Shown piece after piece: positions 1 through 7,644 of a stretch of 64,000 nt of DNA. Under the pieces are notes generated by a model. That model was given only the letters and a program-made list of their open reading frames with translations, was not told where the DNA came from and made no database searches. The number at the start of each line of letters is the position of its first letter. Within the stretch, counting starts at the first letter, position 1. The stretch spans positions 1-64,000 of the forward strand of contig JBAQPU010000049.1 in NCBI GenBank assembly GCA_049306095.1, in the 5' to 3' direction. Source of the DNA: UBA2336 sp049306095 (lineage in GTDB: Bacteria > Bacteroidota > Bacteroidia > Cytophagales > Cyclobacteriaceae). The position numbers and the translations under genes were made by a program.

Positions 1-200
1 AGCCCAGCCTGGTAAAGGTCGCGCTCTTTCTTTTGAGCAATGTCTCGTTTGAACTGATTGAAAATTTCATCTGGTATGTTTTCGTGACTCTTGATTTTAT
101 CAAGGGCCGCCAGTTCATTTTCATCTACAACACCATCAGCACTTACCAGTAAATGAACGAGGTAGAGAAGACCTAACTGATAGTTTTTGTTCATAAACAT
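1..200 (-). CDS. TerB-like domain protein, cut by the window edge
   Basis: The first 66 codons of a minus-strand gene lie here and the rest is outside the window. The readable protein starts MFMNKNYQLGLLYLVHLL and continues with VSADGVVDENELAALDKI. This acidic SADGxVDxNE helix-turn pattern is typical of TerB (tellurite-resistance B-like) metal-binding helical domains. These domains occur widely in proteins of unclear role, so tellurite resistance should not be inferred. A second ATG two codons later (194) could also be the start. No clear Shine-Dalgarno site is visible, as is usual in Bacteroidota. Family call from sequence pattern; function unknown. Confidence 0.6.
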   Translation of the reverse strand, partial: MFMNKNYQLGLLYLVHLLVSADGVVDENELAALDKIKSHENIPDEIFNQFKRDIAQKKERDLYQAG

Positions 201-235
201 TGAATTATTCTTAAATATAGAAAGGATGCCGTGGA

Positions 236-289
236 AAGTTCAAGGTTCGAGGTTCAAAGTTTAAAGTTCAAGGTTGAACATTAAACGTT
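236..289. repeat. Palindromic intergenic repeat (TTCAAGGTT words)
   Basis: AAGTTCAAGGTT occurs exactly twice (236-247 and 264-275). The segment AAAGTTTAAAGTTC (256-269) faces GAACATTAAACGTT (276-289), an inverted pair with 12 of 14 positions complementary and a 6-base loop. It lies between the TerB-like gene and the end of feoB. A related word set recurs at 34379-34443. Confidence 0.6.
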
Positions 290-320
290 AGATGGCTGCT
301 CTTGCGAACTTAAAATTTGC

Positions 321-2435
321 TTAGGAAAGGAGCTGAAACACAACAAAGGAAGAAACGTATGCCAGTACCGACATATAAATCAGTTGAAGCATGGGCCATT
401 TCCAACCGTTAGTTTCGCGATACACCACGGCAAGGGTACTCATGCATTGCATGGCAAACGTGTAAAAAACCAGCAGTGAAAATCCCACTGCAGGAGTAAA
501 CCGCGGGCCACCGGTTTCAGGATTGATCTCCTCCTGCATTCTCATTTTTATCGTGGTTTCATCTTCAGTGCTTCCGATGCTGTAAATCGTGGCCATCGTA
601 CCCACAAAAACTTCTCGTGCGGCAAAAGAAGTAATCAAGGCTATTCCAATTTTCCAATCAAACCCCAGCGGACGGATAACCGGCTCAATAGCTTTACCGA
701 CAATTCCGGCATAAGAATTTTCTAACTTGTACGCGGCAATTCTGTCCTCCAATCCCTGCTCGGTCAGGCGCAGGTTAGCTGATTCCTCCAGCACATACTG
801 CTTCGCGTTTTCCAATTTATCTCCGGGCCCATAACTGGCCAATACCCACAGCACGACAGAAATGGCAATAATGACTTTTCCTGCTTCGAGCACAAATGAC
901 TTTGTTTTTTCAACAATGGTTAGTCCTACGTTCGTCCACTTTGGCCATCGATAAGCAGGCAACTCCATCAGTAAATAACTTCTTTCTTTTACCTGGATGA
1001 TGTATTTCATCACCAATGCCGATAGCATGGCCGCTGCAAATCCCAACAGGTAAAGTCCCATAAGGGTAAGTCCCTGAAGGTTGAAGAACCCAAAGGAGGC
1101 ATCTTCCGGAACGATCAATGCAATGAGAATGGTGAACACCGGCAGGCGAGCCGAACAACTCATTAGTGGTGTTACGAAAATCGTAATGGTTCTTTCTTTC
1201 CAGTTGTCAATGGTGCGGGTGGCCATGATGGCAGGGATGGCGCATGCTACACCCGACATGAGCGGAACAACGCTTTTCCCGTTAAGTCCGAATTTTCGCA
1301 TGATTTTGTCCATCAAAAAAACCACGCGAGCCATGTACCCGGTCTCTTCAAGAATGGCAATGAATGCAAAGAGAATGGCAATCTGCGGCACAAAAATTAC
1401 AATGCCTCCAATTCCAGGAATGATACCTTCAGCCAACAGTCGCGTCAGCGGTCCATCAGGAAGTGCTGTACCAACGAAATTACTGAATGACGCAAACAAA
1501 CCATCAATCCAATCCATCGGTACAGAAGCCCACGCGAAGATGGATTGAAAAATCAGAAACAGGATTCCAAAGAAAATAACGTACCCAAAAACTTTATGAA
1601 CTAATATTTTATCAAGCTTGCTGTTGTAACGCTTCCACGACTCATCGGAAGTTTTCAGCGTGACTTCGTCCAGTAAATTTTGAATGAATGTGTAGCGATG
1701 AATGGTTTCAGCTCCTTGAAATTTGCCCGGAAAAAAATCATGTTGCGCGCTAATCTGCTGGATCATACGATGATCCTCTTTCGACAAAAAAGAAAGCGCG
1801 GTTGGCTGTTGTAAAATCTGATAAGCCTCATAATCATTGTCAAGCTGCAATTGAGTACGCAATGATTTTACGGCTCCCTTTGCTTCTTCGTATACATTGA
1901 AAATATTAATGGAAGGAATTTCAAGTGGCTCCCGTAATACGCGTTTCAATTCATCTAACCCTGTTCCCCTTCTGGCATTAATGGGAATAACCGGTACCCC
2001 CAGTCGTTGCGACAATTTGTTAATGTCATAGCTGATTCCGGCCCTGGCCACCAGGTCCATCATATTCAGTGCCAGTACCGTTGGCAAGCCAATATCAATG
2101 ACTTGGGTGAGCAACAGCAAACTTCTTTTCAGGTTGGTGGCATCGGCTACTACAACAATTTTATCGGGACAGGAATCTGATTTGTGATTGAGCAGTACTT
2201 CGGTAACGATTCGCTCGTCCAGGCTGCGCGGATATAAACTGTATATGCCGGGAAGATCCATAATTTCGGCTCCCAGGTTTTCACTGAGTGATGCAACTCC
2301 AATTCGCTTCTCAACAGTTACTCCCGGAAAGTTTCCGATCTTCTGATTGAGGCCCGTGAAATGATTGAACAGCGAAGACTTCCCTGAATTAGGATTTCCA
2401 ACAAACGCTATTTTAAGCCGGGCGGAATCTGACAT
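321..2435 (-). CDS. feoB: Ferrous iron transport protein B (GTPase-permease)
   Basis: Fe(II) uptake across the inner membrane. The 704-residue protein has an N-terminal G domain with a Walker A loop GNPNSGKS at residues 13-20, the G3 motif DLPG at 60-63 and a G4-like NMMD at 124-127. A helical linker follows, then many hydrophobic membrane helices with two Gate-type segments, one with GIGGIVIFVPQIAILF and one with the SCSARLPVF motif. The length is normal for Bacteroidota FeoB. The start ATG overlaps the stop of the upstream feoA (TAATG), so the two are very likely translationally coupled and co-transcribed from the feoA promoter at 2690-2719. No Fur box was recognised with confidence. Confidence 0.95.
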   Translation of the reverse strand: MSDSARLKIAFVGNPNSGKSSLFNHFTGLNQKIGNFPGVTVEKRIGVASLSENLGAEIMDLPGIYSLYPRSLDERIVTEVLLNHKSDSCPDKIVVVADATNLKRSLLLLTQVIDIGLPTVLALNMMDLVARAGISYDINKLSQRLGVPVIPINARRGTGLDELKRVLREPLEIPSINIFNVYEEAKGAVKSLRTQLQLDNDYEAYQILQQPTALSFLSKEDHRMIQQISAQHDFFPGKFQGAETIHRYTFIQNLLDEVTLKTSDESWKRYNSKLDKILVHKVFGYVIFFGILFLIFQSIFAWASVPMDWIDGLFASFSNFVGTALPDGPLTRLLAEGIIPGIGGIVIFVPQIAILFAFIAILEETGYMARVVFLMDKIMRKFGLNGKSVVPLMSGVACAIPAIMATRTIDNWKERTITIFVTPLMSCSARLPVFTILIALIVPEDASFGFFNLQGLTLMGLYLLGFAAAMLSALVMKYIIQVKERSYLLMELPAYRWPKWTNVGLTIVEKTKSFVLEAGKVIIAISVVLWVLASYGPGDKLENAKQYVLEESANLRLTEQGLEDRIAAYKLENSYAGIVGKAIEPVIRPLGFDWKIGIALITSFAAREVFVGTMATIYSIGSTEDETTIKMRMQEEINPETGGPRFTPAVGFSLLVFYTFAMQCMSTLAVVYRETNGWKWPMLQLIYMSVLAYVSSFVVFQLLS

Positions 2436-2668
2436 TAATTAAGAATTGAAATCGTGGCCGCTTCTTCAACGCGGAGGGAAAGTTCGTAATCAAGCACGCT
2501 GATACAAACCGGATCGCCCAGGGGGGCCGAAAAATTAAAACGAATAGCCGCGCCCGGCAAACAACCCATTTCTAAAAGCTTCACCGACAATTCTTCGTCA
2601 GTAAAACCGGCAATTATCCCTACCTCACCGGGCTTCATTTGCGAAACGTTCTTATTGCCCTTCACCAC
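2435..2668 (-). CDS. feoA: Ferrous iron transport protein A
   Basis: Small SH3-like cytosolic partner of FeoB, about 77 residues with the start chosen here. Family features are MKPGEVGIIAGF, the KLLEMGCLPG segment and the C-terminal LRVEEAATISI. The reading frame is open back to a TTG at 2719, but that TTG coincides with a promoter -33 element and a TATCTTTG -7 box lies at 2697-2690, so translation from there is unlikely. GTG at 2668 (or 2665) gives a normal FeoA length; ATG at 2638 would remove the first strand. First gene of the feoAB operon, overlapping feoB by one base. Confidence 0.85.
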   Translation of the reverse strand: MVKGNKNVSQMKPGEVGIIAGFTDEELSVKLLEMGCLPGAAIRFNFSAPLGDPVCISVLDYELSLRVEEAATISILN

Positions 2669-2689
2669 CTTATTTAGATTAAATTTAAA

Positions 2690-2719
2690 CAAAGATAGGC
2701 CGATTGCCTGTGAAAACAA
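2690..2719 (-). promoter_or_regulatory. Predicted Bacteroidota-type promoter of feoAB
   Basis: On the minus strand TTG (2719-2717), a 19-base spacer and TATCTTTG (2697-2690) match the Bacteroidetes vegetative consensus TTG-N19/21-TAnnTTTG. This is the best promoter match noticed in the window. It predicts transcription starting near 2684 and rules against the TTG at 2719 as the feoA start. Confidence 0.65.
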
Positions 2720-2745
2720 TGATTTTCATCAGCTACCTTTACTCC

Positions 2746-2886
2746 ATGACTAAGAAAAAGTCAACGAAAAAATCCCAACCTCCACAAAAAAAGACCGGGG
2801 TGGTGCCCGAATCAGAAGGTGAAAAGCCCTTCGATTTTGGAGGACTGCCTGAGCGCAACCTCAAAAAAAACCTAGGGTGCGGTTAA
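2746..2886 (+). CDS. Small basic protein ending in NLKKNLGCG
   Basis: A 46-residue protein, MTKKKSTKKSQPPQKKTG followed by an acidic stretch, a PFDFGGLPERN segment and the tail LKKNLGCG. The lysine-rich start, the conserved-looking FGGLPERNLKKNLGCG end and the clean ATG suggest a real gene rather than a chance frame. Its 3' end overlaps the end of the convergent S41 protease gene by 15 bases. The frame is open further upstream to an ATG-less segment over the feoA promoter, so the ATG at 2746 is preferred. Function unknown. A C-terminal Gly-Cys-Gly could be a metal or modification site, but that is speculation. Confidence 0.5.
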   Translation: MTKKKSTKKSQPPQKKTGVVPESEGEKPFDFGGLPERNLKKNLGCG

Positions 2887-4311
2887 TGCTCTCGACCTGA
2901 AAAACTTCACCAGCTTTTCGTCATCGATAAGCAAGTTATACCTGCCTCTCTTACGGTCAACCGATGAGCCGATTGCTTCCAGTCCTGACTTCGATGCGGA
3001 TACATCTTTGCGTCCTCCACTTCCCACAATTTCACCAATGGCCAGGCTCAACAATTCTTCCTGCGGATCACCCAATGGAAAAATGTAAAGGGAATTATCG
3101 TTGTTGGCGATGTCGGGAATAAAGCCATCACTGTAATCAGATTGATTTAAACTGTTATACGATTTCACAACAATGGGTTGCATGCCCCAGGTATTCTTCG
3201 GATCGTTGGGCTCATACAGGGAAATTGAGCCAACATTTTTTCCAATGGTGGTATCGCCAATAATAAAAATTTCAGACATATAGGGCTTCAGTCCGTTAAT
3301 CAGCAATTCACTGGCCGAAGCTGTGCGCGAACCGGTTAACACATACAGTTTGCCTGAAATTTGTGTACCGATGTTTTGTGGTTTGTTTTCAAATTTTTTG
3401 ATCAGAAAATCTGCTCCTAAGCTTGGGTCATCCAGAATGGCGGCCTGAAGTGCATTATTGTACGATCTTCTCACAAAAATTTTTGTATTGTCAACATCTT
3501 TTCCAATCAGGCTTGCTAACCGAATGGTGGCACTTTCGGCTCCGCCACTGTTGTAGCGAAGGTCTAATACCAAATCAGTAATGCCGGCATTTTTGAACTC
3601 GGTAAAAATGTTATCCATTTCTGTATTATACTGTGTGCTGGTTTGAGATGGCCCTGCCGCAAAAAAATTGTACACATAATAGCCAATCTTTTTTCCCGCT
3701 CCCGGGTAATCCAACACCGTATGCATGAAGTGTGGGTTTTCGGAAAATTCAACTGTGGTTAGTGACAGCGTTCCTTTGTCGGCAAACACTCCGCTGCCAT
3801 CATCGCGTTTGTAACGAATGGTGTGGTTTTCGCTGATCAACCCCAGCAAACTTTGGTAATTTGAGAGCGTCATCTGCTCGCCATTGATGTGTGTGATCAC
3901 ATCGCCTCTTAGCAAATCAACTGCAGCAGCCGGTGACCCTGCCTTGATGTACACCACCTGGGCAATCACATTCTCGTTGGCGGAACTTTCGCGGTACAGT
4001 TTAAATTCATATCCCGCTTCTTTGTTAACACCCTGAAGCGAATTCAGCAATTCTTCATAGTTATCCTGTATCCATGAAAAGCGGTCTTCCTCGGAAAGCA
4101 GTGACTCAAAAAACAGATCCGGCTCTTGCGTTTTATTGGGTGAGTTAGGAATATCGTTGTTCCATAAATAATAGAACTCCATATTTTCTAAAATCCACTG
4201 ATTGACGTACTCATTTTTATTTTTCGGTTCATCGCTATCACATCCTGTCAAAAATATGCCAACCGCCAGCATCCCGAACCCTGTCAATAAAAAGTTAAAA
4301 CGTTTCATCAT
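2872..4311 (-). CDS. S41 family C-terminal processing peptidase, lipoprotein
   Basis: A 479-residue periplasmic or outer-membrane-anchored serine protease. The N-terminus is a lipoprotein signal with lipobox LTGC (Cys24) followed by acidic DSDEP. A PDZ-like domain (about residues 110-180, including GSPAAAVDLLRGDVI) precedes the S41 catalytic domain with DLRYNSGG and the nucleophile region TASASE (Ser near 333). These are the family's usual landmarks. It is larger and more divergent than CtpA and resembles Bacteroidota secreted S41 enzymes. It is separated by 11 bases from murF-alr upstream on the same strand and could be co-transcribed. Substrate unknown. Confidence 0.85.
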   Translation of the reverse strand: MMKRFNFLLTGFGMLAVGIFLTGCDSDEPKNKNEYVNQWILENMEFYYLWNNDIPNSPNKTQEPDLFFESLLSEEDRFSWIQDNYEELLNSLQGVNKEAGYEFKLYRESSANENVIAQVVYIKAGSPAAAVDLLRGDVITHINGEQMTLSNYQSLLGLISENHTIRYKRDDGSGVFADKGTLSLTTVEFSENPHFMHTVLDYPGAGKKIGYYVYNFFAAGPSQTSTQYNTEMDNIFTEFKNAGITDLVLDLRYNSGGAESATIRLASLIGKDVDNTKIFVRRSYNNALQAAILDDPSLGADFLIKKFENKPQNIGTQISGKLYVLTGSRTASASELLINGLKPYMSEIFIIGDTTIGKNVGSISLYEPNDPKNTWGMQPIVVKSYNSLNQSDYSDGFIPDIANNDNSLYIFPLGDPQEELLSLAIGEIVGSGGRKDVSASKSGLEAIGSSVDRKRGRYNLLIDDEKLVKFFRSRALTAP

Positions 4312-4322
4312 ACTCTTTTGAA

Positions 4323-6755
4323 TTAAATACTTTCGGCCACAAAAATTCTTTTAACCCGCTCACTCGTGTTGGTTAGAATTTCATAGGGAATGGTTTTTAT
4401 ACGGGCGGCAAGTTCCTGTATCGGAAGTTCTTCTCCAAACAAAATAACCTCGTCTCCTTCTTTCGCATCAATGCCAGTGATGTCAATCATGGTCATATCC
4501 ATGCAAACATTACCAACCACCGGTGCACGTTTCCCATTCACCAATACTTCACCCGTGCCCCCACTGAAGGCACGGCTGTAACCATCGGCATAGCCCACTG
4601 CAATTGTTGCCAGCGTCATGTCATGTATTGCCTTCCCTTTCCTGCTGTAACCCACACTTTCTCCTTTTTTCACGGTACGGATTTGTGAGATAACCGTTTT
4701 AAGGGTGGTTACTGTTTTAAGTACATGCTGGTTATCGGTTGGATCGATCCCATACAGCCCCACGCCTAAACGGACCATATCCAATTGCCATTGCGGAAGT
4801 CGCAAAATTCCAGGGGTATTTAAAACATGGAAAAGCGGTTGATAGCCCAGCGCTGCGGTAAGGGCTGTTGCAAATTTCATAAACTGCCCGGCCTGCCGAT
4901 TCGAAAATGAATCGTGTTCTGCTTCATCTGAACCGGCCAGGTGAGTAAAAACTGAGGCTACTTCCAGGTTTCTATTTTGCTGCAAAATCGCTGCTAATTG
5001 TTCGAAATCACCCTCTTCAAATCCTAACCGATGCATGCCGGTATCTGCTTTGATGTGCACCCTGCACTGCCTGCCCTTTAAGAAAGAAATAAATTCATGC
5101 AAAATTTTGAAACTATACAGTTCAGGCTCCAGATTGAAATTCAAAATTCCCTGAAATCCTTCTTCCGAAGGGTTCATCACCATGATGGGTACAGTAATGT
5201 TATTTTTTTTCAACTCAATTCCTTCGTCCGCGTAGGCAACTCCCAGGTAATCGACCTGGTGGTACTGCAACACGTTGGCCACCTCAACACTTCCGCTTCC
5301 GTAAGCAAAGGCTTTTACCATCACCATTACTTTTGTTCCTGGTTTCAATTTCGATTTGAAATAGTTGAGGTTAAAGATCAATGCCCCCAAATCAACCTCC
5401 ATTACAGTGCCGTGGACTTTCCGCTGCAACTGTGCTACCACTTTTTCGAAGCCATAGGTGCGAGCCCCTTTTACCAAAATAACTTCCTGATGGAATGTGC
5501 TGAAATCGAACGACTCAATAAAGTCTAGGGTCGATTTATAAAATTGCGCAGGCACGTTAAATTTTTCAGCATGTCTGAATAACACGGGGCCAATGCCAAT
5601 AAATTTTTTTAGTCCGCTTTTACCAATGATGTTGGCCAGTTGATCGGTCAGTTCCTGCTCTGATAAACCTGACTGCAACACATCTGATAGAATGACTGTT
5701 TTATTCGCCTTCTGACTTTGATGCTGAAGAAAATCAAGACTGATTTGAAGGCCCGCTAAATCGTTGTTGTAAGTGTCATCAATAACCATGCATTGATTTA
5801 TACCCTCTTTCAGTTCAAGGCGCATCGGAACCGACCGCAGGGTACGAACCCGTTCCTGAATATGCGATGCATCTACCTTCAACAGCAGCATCAATGCAAT
5901 ACAATGAAAGGCGTTTTCAACCGATGCCCGATCAGAAAAGGGGAGCTCCAGTTGAACCCTGGTCTCGTTCCATACTATAGTGTACGAACGGTTAACCTTT
6001 GTAACTCTAATATCGGCCGTGGAAGAGAACCCCCAGGAAAGGCCCGGAATTTTTGATTGCGCAATTAGTTTGGAAACGTCTGGCTGATCGGCACAATAAA
6101 TCAGGGTATGCACATTGCGAAAGAGCTTTAGTTTTTCATTAATCTTCTGCCCGGCATCCGTAAAGTTTTCGTCATGTGCCGTTCCAATGTTGGTGAAAAT
6201 TCCGATGGTTGGTTTGATAATATTTTCAAGCCTTTCCATTTCGCCCGGTTTCGAAATTCCAGCCTCAAAAATTCCTAGTGTATGATGTGGCTGTAGCTGC
6301 CACACCGCGAGCGGCACACCCAATTGAGAATTATAGCTTCCCGGATTTTTTACGATCACATATTCCTTCGACAGCAGTTGGTACAACCATTCTTTAATAA
6401 TAGTTTTTCCGTTGCTCCCCGTAATACCAACGATTGGTATTGAAAATTGCGATCGTAGGGTAGCGGCTATTTTTTGCAACGCCTCAACTGTGGACCTGAC
6501 TTTTAAAAAATTTGCTCCTGAAAACTGATGAACAGGAATTTCCTTCTCAATTACAAATTGACGAATGCCCACTTTATAAAGTGATGGTATGTACTGATGG
6601 CCATCGTGATGCTGCCCGTTAATAGCAAAAAAAGCAGAACCTTCCTGCACCAGTGCTTTGCGACTGTCGGTAATCAAATAGTGCACAGGCCTGTCTACAG
6701 AAAGCGACAGTTCGCTTTGATCAATGAACTTGTTCAGATCTGAAAAGTGATACAT
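4323..6755 (-). CDS. Bifunctional UDP-MurNAc-tripeptide:D-Ala-D-Ala ligase / alanine racemase
   Basis: Cell-wall precursor enzyme fusing MurF to Alr, 810 residues. The MurF half (1-450) has the ATP loop TGSNGKT at 112-118 and the Mur ligase central and C-terminal domains. The Alr half has the PLP lysine in KAFAYGSG (about residue 481), the GMHRLGF segment, LGVGLYGI and the catalytic VGYSRKGK region near the C-terminus. The fusion is a known Bacteroidota arrangement that couples D-Ala formation to its use. ATG at 6755 is chosen because it follows the csaA-like stop by one base; an earlier in-frame start at 6803 would lie inside that gene. No broken motif was seen. Confidence 0.93.
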   Translation of the reverse strand: MYHFSDLNKFIDQSELSLSVDRPVHYLITDSRKALVQEGSAFFAINGQHHDGHQYIPSLYKVGIRQFVIEKEIPVHQFSGANFLKVRSTVEALQKIAATLRSQFSIPIVGITGSNGKTIIKEWLYQLLSKEYVIVKNPGSYNSQLGVPLAVWQLQPHHTLGIFEAGISKPGEMERLENIIKPTIGIFTNIGTAHDENFTDAGQKINEKLKLFRNVHTLIYCADQPDVSKLIAQSKIPGLSWGFSSTADIRVTKVNRSYTIVWNETRVQLELPFSDRASVENAFHCIALMLLLKVDASHIQERVRTLRSVPMRLELKEGINQCMVIDDTYNNDLAGLQISLDFLQHQSQKANKTVILSDVLQSGLSEQELTDQLANIIGKSGLKKFIGIGPVLFRHAEKFNVPAQFYKSTLDFIESFDFSTFHQEVILVKGARTYGFEKVVAQLQRKVHGTVMEVDLGALIFNLNYFKSKLKPGTKVMVMVKAFAYGSGSVEVANVLQYHQVDYLGVAYADEGIELKKNNITVPIMVMNPSEEGFQGILNFNLEPELYSFKILHEFISFLKGRQCRVHIKADTGMHRLGFEEGDFEQLAAILQQNRNLEVASVFTHLAGSDEAEHDSFSNRQAGQFMKFATALTAALGYQPLFHVLNTPGILRLPQWQLDMVRLGVGLYGIDPTDNQHVLKTVTTLKTVISQIRTVKKGESVGYSRKGKAIHDMTLATIAVGYADGYSRAFSGGTGEVLVNGKRAPVVGNVCMDMTMIDITGIDAKEGDEVILFGEELPIQELAARIKTIPYEILTNTSERVKRIFVAESI

Positions 6756-6756
6756 G

Positions 6757-7089
6757 CTAAAAGAGTCGTGCCCCGTTCGGAACGGGTTGATCCACTGATC
6801 CAAGTACTACAAAGTTTTGCTCGTTTGGAAAACCCGTTACCAATACCTCTGAAACAAATTTTCCGATTTGCCTGGGTTCAAAATTTACCACACAAATTAC
6901 CTGACGGCCCATCAGCGTAGCAGGTTCATACAGATTAGTAATTTGGGCACTGGATTTTTTAATGCCCAACTCCCCTAAATCAATCCATAGTTTAAAGGCC
7001 GGTTTTTTTGCTTCCGGAAAAGGCTCTACCTTAATAATAGTACCCGCTCGCAAGTCAACTTTTTCAAAATCCTCCCAGGAAATTCTCAT
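6757..7089 (-). CDS. CsaA-like tRNA-binding domain protein
   Basis: A 110-residue OB-fold protein of the tRNA-binding / CsaA family. It begins MRISWEDFEKVDLRAGTI, then KPAFKLWIDLG, SSAQITNLY and a GxPNEQNFVVL segment, all family hallmarks. CsaA has export-related chaperone activity in Bacillus and binds structured RNA ends in homologous domains; the role here is not known. It is immediately upstream of murF-alr with a one-base gap, so co-expression is likely. Confidence 0.85.
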   Translation of the reverse strand: MRISWEDFEKVDLRAGTIIKVEPFPEAKKPAFKLWIDLGELGIKKSSAQITNLYEPATLMGRQVICVVNFEPRQIGKFVSEVLVTGFPNEQNFVVLGSVDQPVPNGARLF

Positions 7090-7231
7090 ATATCGGCTAA
7101 AATAGGTTCTTAAAATTGCTTTTTGTCTACCGGATCAGCGTATTCGTCTATTATTTGGATTTTACCCAAATGAAATTTCTACCTTTCCTGTAACAATAAA
7201 ACTAAATTTTGCGTTTTGGCATCATTACCTT

Positions 7232-7591
7232 ATGCACCTGAAGCCACCCGATAAGACTGTTATTATTGTGTTTTTAGCACTTCTGTTGACCTTGCCGGTT
7301 TACGCTCAGGAGGACAGAAGCCAACAGCCGGATGTTGATCCAACCCTAAAAGAAATACCGCAATACGAGACGGATCCAACTCTGGGTGGAGAAGCGGGTA
7401 ATAAAGCGGTAACTCCTGCGCCTGCTCCGGTTGTGATTAAAGATACTCCCCGCGATTCTGATAGTGTTTTAATTAAACAACCCACCAAACAGCAATCGGG
7501 TGGTAAAGTAGAAAAGGAAGCTGATCCGCTTTCCTTTAACTTTCTGTATTACATCATTGAGAAATTCAAACTATCGGATATGATAGAATAA
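7232..7591 (+). CDS. Secreted proline-rich protein of unknown function
   Basis: A 119-residue protein with an N-terminal signal peptide (hydrophobic VIIVFLALLLTLPVYAQ, cleavage after AQ). The mature part is low-complexity and acidic with two DPTL repeats (VDPTLKEIP and TDPTLGGE), a PAPAPV segment and a short conserved-looking end FNFLYYIIEKFKLSDMIE. No known domain was recognised. It sits 53 bases before a TonB receptor on the same strand, so they may be co-transcribed. Confidence 0.6.
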   Translation: MHLKPPDKTVIIVFLALLLTLPVYAQEDRSQQPDVDPTLKEIPQYETDPTLGGEAGNKAVTPAPAPVVIKDTPRDSDSVLIKQPTKQQSGGKVEKEADPLSFNFLYYIIEKFKLSDMIE

Positions 7592-7644
7592 TTCGTTTGT
7601 TTTTTTATTTCTATCTACTTATTTGCAACGCTGTTGCATTCAGG

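Noticed and set aside
1081..1548. 155-codon plus-strand frame inside feoB
   Set aside because: It is the antisense of the FeoB membrane part. Composition (Met, Ala, Lys runs) and position fit a shadow frame.
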